Assembly: GCA_015661035.1 (NCBI GenBank)
Contig: JACVJA010000018.1
Coordinates: forward strand, 1-10,845
Reading direction: 5' to 3'
Length of the DNA: 10,845 nucleotides
Source: Candidatus Calidifonticultor daggyaiensis
GTDB lineage: Bacteria; Actinomycetota; Humimicrobiia; Humimicrobiales; Humimicrobiaceae
A program made the translations under genes and the position numbers. Each line of letters begins with the position of its first letter. Position 1 is the first letter of the stretch. A model generated the notes under the pieces. The model was not told the DNA's origin and did not search any database. It worked only from the letters and a program-made list of their open reading frames with translations. Of this stretch, positions 5,628 through 10,845 are shown piece by piece.

Positions 5628-7325
5628 ATGCAAAAAATTGGTTTTGATAATGAAAAATATTTAAAAGAGCAAACTGAAGCTATCTTAGATAGAGTAAAAA
5701 AGTTTGACAATAAGCTTTATCTTGAATTTGGTGGTAAGCTTTGTTATGACTTCCATGCAGCAAGAGTCCTGCCAGGTTATGACCCAAATGTAAAACTTAG
5801 ACTTTTACAGTCCTTAAAAGAAAAAATTGATATAATATTATGTATTTTTGCTGGTGATATTGAGCGTGGCAGAATTAGGGGTGATTTTGGGATTACTTAT
5901 GATATTGCGACTTTAAAGCTAATTGATGATTTAAGAAAATGGGGGCTTGATATAATTGCAGTAGTCATTACACGCTATACAGGACAGCAAAGTGCTCAAA
6001 ATTTTAAAAATAAATTAGAACGTCGAGGTATAAAAGTCTATCTTCATTTTCCAATTGAAGGTTATCCTACAGATATAAATACTGTGTGCAGTGATAAAGG
6101 TTTTGGTAAAAATGAGTATATACTAACCAATAAGCCAATTGTTATTGTCACAGCTCCAGGACCTAACAGCGGAAAATTATCTACCTGCCTTTCTCAATTA
6201 TACCATGAACACAAAAGGGGTATTAATGCTGGTTATGCAAAGTTTGAGACTTTCCCTATTTGGAATCTTCCGCTAAAGCATCCTGTAAATGTTGCATATG
6301 AAGCTGCAACAGCTGACATTGGTGATTTTAATCTAGTAGACCCATTTCACCTTAATAGATATAATGAAATTGCTATAAATTACAATCGCGATGTTGAAAG
6401 CTTTCCTATTTTAAAGCTCATTTTAAATAGAATTACTGCAAGCACCTATTCTTCTTCTACTACTGCTGCTACTTCTGCCGCTACTACTGCTACTGCTGCT
6501 GCCGCCGGTGCTACTAATACTAATACTAATACTAATACTACTACTAATAATAATAAGAATAAAATTGATAATGAAGTTATCAGCCAAAGCTGGTCTAAAA
6601 AGAATACGTTAAATCAAGCCAAAAACATTCCAATGTATAACTCGCCTACCGATATGGGAGTAAATAGAGCTGGCTTTGGAATAATAGATGATGCTTTAGT
6701 CCAACAAGCAGCAAAGCAAGAGCTTATAAGAAGATATTTTCGTTATAACACTGAATATGTCTTAGGCATAGAAAAAAAAGAAACAGTCGATAAAGTACTA
6801 ATTTTAATGGAAGAATTAGGAGTTAAAGTTACAGATAGGGAAGTTGTCGAAGTTGCAAGGCAAGCAGCAACAGAAGCTGAAAAGAAAGGCAAAGGAAATG
6901 ACGGGATATTTTGCGGTGCAGCCATTCAATTAAATGATGGAAAAATAATTACAGGCAAAAATTCAAAATTAATGCATGCAGCATCTAGCTTAATTTTAAA
7001 TGCAGTAAAATATTTAGCAAATATTCCAGATGAAATTTATCTTCTGTCCCCACAAGTAATTAACCAAATTGCCTTGCTAAAAAAAGGAATTTTTAAATCT
7101 GAATCTGAAAGCTTAGATTTGGAAGAAACATTAATAGCTCTTGCTATAAGCGCTACGACAAACCACACAGCAGAAATCGCTATGAGTAAGCTTAAAGAGT
7201 TAAAAAACTGCGAAGTACATATGACCCATATCCCAACTCCTGGAGATGATGTGGGATTAAAAAGGCTTGGTGTAAACTTAACAACTGATGGCAATTTTGC
7301 ATCTAGAAATTTGTTTATAAACTGA
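5628..7325 (+). CDS. DUF1846 family protein with a low-complexity insert
   Basis: A conserved bacterial protein of undetermined function. The opening (IGFDNEKYLKEQTEAILDR), LYLEFGGKLCYDFHAARVLPGYDP, the GDIERGRIRGDFGITYD segment, TAPGPNSGKLSTCLSQLYHE, and ADIGDFNLVDPFHL are all hallmark blocks of DUF1846. The SPTDMGVN block restarts near residue 338. The family is normally about 490-505 aa; this one has 565, and the excess is a segment at about residues 272-335. Its first part is Ser/Thr/Ala-rich and then changes to Thr-Asn and poly-Asn, all encoded by trinucleotide and hexanucleotide repeats. The rest is intact to the C-terminus. The ATG at 5628 matches the usual family start, though no Shine-Dalgarno is seen. 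It is convergent with the MATE gene (27-base gap). The GPNSGK stretch looks P-loop-like but a nucleotide-binding role is not established. Confidence 0.9.
   Translation: MQKIGFDNEKYLKEQTEAILDRVKKFDNKLYLEFGGKLCYDFHAARVLPGYDPNVKLRLLQSLKEKIDIILCIFAGDIERGRIRGDFGITYDIATLKLIDDLRKWGLDIIAVVITRYTGQQSAQNFKNKLERRGIKVYLHFPIEGYPTDINTVCSDKGFGKNEYILTNKPIVIVTAPGPNSGKLSTCLSQLYHEHKRGINAGYAKFETFPIWNLPLKHPVNVAYEAATADIGDFNLVDPFHLNRYNEIAINYNRDVESFPILKLILNRITASTYSSSTTAATSAATTATAAAAGATNTNTNTNTTTNNNKNKIDNEVISQSWSKKNTLNQAKNIPMYNSPTDMGVNRAGFGIIDDALVQQAAKQELIRRYFRYNTEYVLGIEKKETVDKVLILMEELGVKVTDREVVEVARQAATEAEKKGKGNDGIFCGAAIQLNDGKIITGKNSKLMHAASSLILNAVKYLANIPDEIYLLSPQVINQIALLKKGIFKSESESLDLEETLIALAISATTNHTAEIAMSKLKELKNCEVHMTHIPTPGDDVGLKRLGVNLTTDGNFASRNLFIN
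6450..6557 (+). repeat. in-frame microsatellite tract (NCT/AAT codons) inside the DUF1846 gene
   Basis: A run of TCT, ACT, GCT/GCC codons passes into a pure (ACTAAT)x4 hexanucleotide repeat at 6513-6536, then ACT x3 and AAT x3. It encodes Ser/Thr/Ala, then alternating Thr-Asn, then poly-Asn. All units are multiples of three, so length changes keep the frame. Confidence 0.85.
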
Positions 7326-7352
7326 TGAAACCATTAACAAGCATAGCAAGAA

Positions 7353-8711
7353 TTAATAAGCAGTACCTGCAGCCAATTTATTAAACTGTTTTATCTGAAA
7401 GTACACAAAAACAAAGGTTAAAATAATTGAAAAGAAATTAGAAACTGGAACTGAAAGCCAAATACCAGTTATTCCAAAAAATAATGGCAGTATTAAAAGA
7501 GCTGGTATAAGCAAAAGCAGCTGTCTAGATAAAGTTATTATTAATGCAGGAACTGTTTTACCTATTGATTGAAAAAGGCTCCCGCCTAAAATTTGAAACC
7601 CCATAAAGGGCAAAAATATTATAATAATCCTTAAAGGAGTAATACCAAGAACAATAAGATCCAAGTCTTTTGTAAAAAAACTTAAAATCTGACCGGGGAA
7701 AAACATAATCACCAGAAAACCAGTTCCTGCAATAAAAATAGTCCATAAAATAGCTTCTTTTAGTACTGATTTAATCCTTAAGTATTTTTTTGCTCCAAAG
7801 TTAAAGCTAACAAGTGTTGAGTATCCTTGAGCAATACCTATTATAGGCATCTCTATAAAATTTAGCATTCTTAGACCTAATCCCATTACTGCCAAATGCA
7901 TGTCTGTGCCATATTTAGTTACTGATTTATTAAAAATCAAAAAAATTACACTTCCTAAAATTTGTAAAATAAAAGAAGGAAAACCTATTGCTAAAATTTC
8001 TTTAGAAATTTTTAACTCTGGTTTAAAATACCTAAGTTCAAAAGTATATCCACTCTTTTTTGAAATAAAAAAAATAAGAACAAAAATTAAACTGCTAAAC
8101 TGGCTTACAATTGTTGCAATTGCTGCACCCTTAACACCTAATTTAAATATAAATATAAAAATAGGGTCAAGTATAATATTTAATACCGCACCAATAATCA
8201 TAACATACATAGCAGTTCGGGGTTTGCCTTCGGCTCTAATTAAATTATTTGCAAAAATTACAAGCGAATATGTAACAAAGCCTATCAAAATTATACTCAT
8301 ATAATCGTAAGCCATAGTGAATGTTTCGCTTGATACACCAAAAAAATATAAAATTTTATCAGCAAAAATATACCCAGGGATCAAAAATATTACACTTAAT
8401 AACATTGTAAGAATTACCCCATTTCCTAAAGCTTTACTGGCTTTAATATCATCCCCTGCCCCAAATGCTCTCGATATAACTGAGGCTGAGCCAATGCCAA
8501 TCATTATTCCAAATGCCATCATAATAATTTGGAGTGGTAAAACTATTGTAAGCGAAGAGATGGCAAGCGCTCCTACACCACGCCCTACAAAAAGTGTATC
8601 AACCATATTATAAAGAGCGCTAATTAACATTCCTGTTATTGCTGGCACGGAAAACTTAAAAAGAAGAGCCCTAAGGTTTCCATTTAATATAAGCTGTCTT
8701 TGTTCTTCCAT
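7353..8711 (-). CDS. MATE family multidrug/organic cation exporter (MepA/NorM-like)
   Basis: An inner-membrane antiporter with about twelve hydrophobic segments over 452 aa, the normal length for MATE proteins. The N-terminal block NGNLRALLFKFSVPAITGMLISALYNMVDTLFVGRGVG is the classic MATE TM1-TM2 signature, followed by the SLTIVLPLQIIMMAFGIMIGIGSASVISRAFGAGD region and, in the second half, the IPIIGIAQGYSTLVSFNFGAKKY repeat. The frame is open a further 36 codons upstream (to 8819) but those encode an unrelated hydrophobic stretch; the Met at 8711 matches the family start (MEEQR.LILNG). No clear Shine-Dalgarno precedes either. The coupling ion and drugs are unknown. It is the last gene of a - strand block, 181 bases after the slipin gene, and its 3' end faces the DUF1846 gene. 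Confidence 0.9.
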   Translation of the reverse strand: MEEQRQLILNGNLRALLFKFSVPAITGMLISALYNMVDTLFVGRGVGALAISSLTIVLPLQIIMMAFGIMIGIGSASVISRAFGAGDDIKASKALGNGVILTMLLSVIFLIPGYIFADKILYFFGVSSETFTMAYDYMSIILIGFVTYSLVIFANNLIRAEGKPRTAMYVMIIGAVLNIILDPIFIFIFKLGVKGAAIATIVSQFSSLIFVLIFFISKKSGYTFELRYFKPELKISKEILAIGFPSFILQILGSVIFLIFNKSVTKYGTDMHLAVMGLGLRMLNFIEMPIIGIAQGYSTLVSFNFGAKKYLRIKSVLKEAILWTIFIAGTGFLVIMFFPGQILSFFTKDLDLIVLGITPLRIIIIFLPFMGFQILGGSLFQSIGKTVPALIITLSRQLLLLIPALLILPLFFGITGIWLSVPVSNFFSIILTFVFVYFQIKQFNKLAAGTAY

Positions 8712-8892
8712 AATAAATAATAAAAAATTAATAATAAGTAAAAGGTAATAAAAAATAAATAATAAATACGTATTATCAGTTTTTCGAATAATTAAATTAC
8801 AATAAAAAAATAAATGCAAGAAAAAAAGATTTTAAAATTATAAAACTTAAATTTATGGAATGTATAATAAGAGGAATTTTAGATTTTTTAAA

Positions 8893-9675
8893 CTACTCTT
8901 TTTCTTTATTATCTTTTTGGCCAACCTTTTTTATAAAAACATCTAAAAGTTCAATTGGCACTGGAAAAACAATTGTAGAATTTTGCTCTGCAGCAATTTC
9001 TTTTAATGTTTGTAAAAATCTAAGTTGCACCGAAACTGGAAATTTAGATAATACTTCAGCAGCTTCAGAAAGTTTTATAGATGCCTGCTGCTCACCTTCG
9101 GCACTAATAATTTTAGCCCTTCTTTCCCTTTCAGCTTCTGCTTGTCTTGCAAAGGCTCTTTGTATAGACTGTGGCAGTTCAACATCTTTAATCTCAACAA
9201 TGCTAACTTTAACTCCCCAAGGATCAGTTTGTTCATCTATAATTTCTTGAAGCTCTTTATTTATTTTATCTCTTCTTGAAAGTAAATCATCAAGTTCTAC
9301 TTGGCCAAGTACACTTCTTAATGTAGTTTGAGAAATTTGAGAAGTTGCAAGTTTATAATTTTCAATCTGAATAACTGCTTTTTCTGGATCCATAACTCGA
9401 AAATAACAAACTGCATTTACTTTTACCGGTACGTTATCTTTAGTAATTACATCTTGAGGAGGAACATCTAAAGTCACAGTTCTTAGGTCAACTTTTATCA
9501 TTTTATCAACAAAGGGTATTATAAAAAATAGACCAGGACCTTTAGCCCCTTTAGAACGTCCAAATCTAAAAATAACCCCTCTTTCATACTCACGTAAAAT
9601 CCTTATAGAAGCTGGTAAAAAAATAAGAATTAGTATTACTATAACAACAATTGCAATGATTGTACCAATTAACAT
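8893..9675 (-). CDS. SPFH/Band 7 protein, slipin (stomatin-like)
   Basis: A membrane-anchored scaffold. One N-terminal transmembrane segment (residues 1-22) is followed by the slipin block [31 protein letters not shown], the [28 protein letters not shown] segment, [15 protein letters not shown], and the [21 protein letters not shown] coiled-coil region. The C-terminal tail is charged. Length, 260 aa, is typical. The frame extends to a GTG at 9684, but that codon falls inside the AAAGGTGG ribosome binding site, so I place the start at the ATG at 9675. Bacterial slipins often sit next to nfeD (membrane protease partner); none is present here. The gene lies between heliorhodopsin (235 bases upstream) and MATE, all on the - strand. 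Confidence 0.93.
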   Translation of the reverse strand: MLIGTIIAIVVIVILILIFLPASIRILREYERGVIFRFGRSKGAKGPGLFFIIPFVDKMIKVDLRTVTLDVPPQDVITKDNVPVKVNAVCYFRVMDPEKAVIQIENYKLATSQISQTTLRSVLGQVELDDLLSRRDKINKELQEIIDEQTDPWGVKVSIVEIKDVELPQSIQRAFARQAEAERERRAKIISAEGEQQASIKLSEAAEVLSKFPVSVQLRFLQTLKEIAAEQNSTIVFPVPIELLDVFIKKVGQKDNKEKE

Positions 9676-9680
9676 TAGAA

Positions 9681-9688
9681 CCACCTTT
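9681..9688 (-). promoter_or_regulatory. ribosome binding site that fixes the slipin start
   Basis: AAAGGTGG on the - strand lies five bases before the ATG at 9673-9675. It covers the upstream in-frame GTG (9682-9684) and so argues that the GTG is not the start. Confidence 0.8.
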
Positions 9689-9793
9689 AAAAATCTAAAT
9701 TATTAATATATAACAAATAATTAATAAATAATAAATATAAAAACAATTAAATAGATAAATATATAAAAGCAACTTAAGCCTTGTTAAAAGCTC

Positions 9794-9853
9794 ATTATAA
9801 AACTTATTATAAAATTTATTATTTTAACTAAAGCTAATTAATTAAAGCTAATT
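9794..9853 (-). repeat. two pairs of short direct repeats in the heliorhodopsin-slipin gap
   Basis: ATTATAAAA occurs at 9794-9802 and 9806-9814 (12-base period), and TAAAGCTAATT at 9829-9839 and 9843-9853 (14-base period). They lie in the 235-base AT-rich gap after heliorhodopsin and before slipin. They might be regulatory sites but could equally be chance slippage. No clear terminator is seen in this gap. Confidence 0.4.
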
Positions 9854-9910
9854 TTATTAATATAAAGTTAACTATATTTAATTTAATTTAACTGTGCTGT
9901 AATAAAAAAG

Positions 9911-10726
9911 TTATGCCGGCTGAAGTGTTCCAGCAAATACTAGCCAGGCAAGTAGTGATTTTGCAACCAAACTTAAAATAATATAACCTCTTTCGCCATA
10001 AAGATAATCTTTCCATCTTCCAATCTTTTTATATTGCAAGACCATATTTACTGGAAATAGGTTAAATAATACAAAATAAGTCCCAAATATAGCAAATACA
10101 AACCATGGAGTTTGTTCTAATACTCCAGGTGTTTTTACTGCTGAACCTAAAAAATATAAAAGTATAACAACCCAAGGTATTGCTCCAGAAATACAGCCTA
10201 TTATAAAAGCAGACCAATTAGTCTTTTTAGTCGTTTGATTATGTATTTCCATCATTAAACCAAGGAGATTCATAGTAGCGTTTAAGCCAACAATTGCAAC
10301 TATTGTTGCAATATCTCTAGCACCAAAAAGCATAGAAATTATAACAATCATTACTGATGAGCTTAATGCATATTCAAACCACCTAAAGTAATTTATGCCC
10401 ATTTTAAGCCTTGAATTATAAAATTCATTGACTTTTGGTAAAACTACTAAAAAATGTGCGATTGCTGACATAAATAAAAATATTGATACAAAAACACCAA
10501 TAGGAATACTGCCAATAGTTGTTTCTGTGTCTAAAAAAAGCTTCATTTTTTCAACATTAAAGGATAAAAAATAATAATTTACTGGAAGAGTAAAATTTTT
10601 AATATTTGTAATTACAAGCCCAAGAATTAGCATTAATATTGCTTGAACAAAATGCAAAATTGCCATCGCCCCATTAAATTTTCTAAGATAAGGAAATGTA
10701 ATTTTTGAGCCAGATTCTTGGTTCAT
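9911..10726 (-). CDS. heliorhodopsin
   Basis: A seven-transmembrane retinal photoreceptor of the heliorhodopsin family, which has the N-terminus inside, opposite to type 1 rhodopsins. The 271 aa match the family length. Diagnostic blocks are present: RWFEYALSSSVMIVIISMLFGARDI, with the counterion at E118 (R115, W116 nearby), and SLVAKSLLAWLVFAGTL in TM7, with the Schiff-base lysine K256. H25 (TM1) and H91 (TM2) align by position with the conserved histidines of the well-studied member (H23, H80), and YGERGY precedes TM7. The protein is full length and should bind retinal. A ribosome binding site, GAAAGGGGG, lies five bases before the ATG. No retinal-making gene (blh/brp) is in the window. Heliorhodopsins do not appear to pump ions; a sensory or regulatory role is inferred. 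Slipin and MATE follow on the same strand. Confidence 0.96.
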   Translation of the reverse strand: MNQESGSKITFPYLRKFNGAMAILHFVQAILMLILGLVITNIKNFTLPVNYYFLSFNVEKMKLFLDTETTIGSIPIGVFVSIFLFMSAIAHFLVVLPKVNEFYNSRLKMGINYFRWFEYALSSSVMIVIISMLFGARDIATIVAIVGLNATMNLLGLMMEIHNQTTKKTNWSAFIIGCISGAIPWVVILLYFLGSAVKTPGVLEQTPWFVFAIFGTYFVLFNLFPVNMVLQYKKIGRWKDYLYGERGYIILSLVAKSLLAWLVFAGTLQPA

Positions 10727-10731
10727 ATTTT

Positions 10732-10740
10732 CCCCCTTTC
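10732..10740 (-). promoter_or_regulatory. strong ribosome binding site of the heliorhodopsin gene
   Basis: GAAAGGGGG on the - strand, five bases before the ATG at 10724-10726. It is among the strongest ribosome binding sites in the window. The upstream 105 bases (10741-10845) are AT-rich with no convincing promoter box pair. Confidence 0.8.
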
Positions 10741-10845
10741 AATTTTAAATAAAATTTTAAAAACTTGCATTCAAACAAATCTGTCATAAAAACTAATAAA
10801 TATTATTGTTTTTTTAAAAATATTATCTTATAAATAGTAATTTTG

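Noticed and set aside
6150..6180. Walker A P-loop in the DUF1846 protein (GPNSGK)
   Set aside because: It is a conserved DUF1846 block, lacks the GxxxxGK[ST] spacing, and no Walker B partner was seen.
8712..8819. 36-codon N-terminal extension of the MATE gene
   Set aside because: It is AT-only noise with no family resemblance; the MATE signature begins right after the Met at 8711.
8855..9250. + strand ORF of 131 codons opposite the slipin gene
   Set aside because: The slipin gene on the other strand has clear family motifs; this is its shadow.

Overview
The window is strongly AT-rich, with long A/T-only intergenic stretches and Lys/Asn/Ile-rich proteins. It reads as bacterial: there is a class II tRNA-Ser with an encoded CCA end, a lipobox-type signal peptide, and purine-rich ribosome binding sites of the AAAGGGGG and AAAGGTGG type. 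A heliorhodopsin, a DUF1846 protein and a slipin fit an uncultured low-GC monoderm lineage (a Firmicutes-like or low-GC actinobacterial group), but that placement is inference. I see no phage, IS or CRISPR signature.

Layout. Bases 1-2183 run on the + strand: the 3' part of an unidentified gene with an Asn-rich stretch, a ZupT-like ZIP metal transporter, and a class I SAM methyltransferase. Bases 2322-5367 run on the - strand: in transcription order a TIM-barrel sugar isomerase/endonuclease-IV-like enzyme, tRNA-Ser(CGA), a ThiF/MoeB/HesA-type E1-like enzyme, and a lipoprotein with an acidic linker and a C-terminal beta-type domain. DUF1846 (5628-7325, +) lies divergent to the isomerase gene. 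It converges with a second - strand block at 7353-10726: in transcription order heliorhodopsin, an SPFH/slipin protein, and a MATE exporter.

No single pathway joins the genes. Most look like housekeeping or membrane-maintenance genes with individual promoters. The closest thing to a theme is the heliorhodopsin-slipin-MATE membrane block, where all three genes face the same way, though the gaps of 235 and 181 bases do not prove an operon.

Three things stand out. First, the heliorhodopsin keeps its retinal lysine and Glu counterion. Second, the lipoprotein signal peptide lies one base out of frame with a well-placed start codon, the shift falling at an A7 tract. Third, several otherwise conserved enzymes carry low-complexity Asn/Thr/Ala/Lys-rich inserts or extensions built from short tandem DNA repeats, which looks like a genome-wide habit of microsatellite expansion inside genes.
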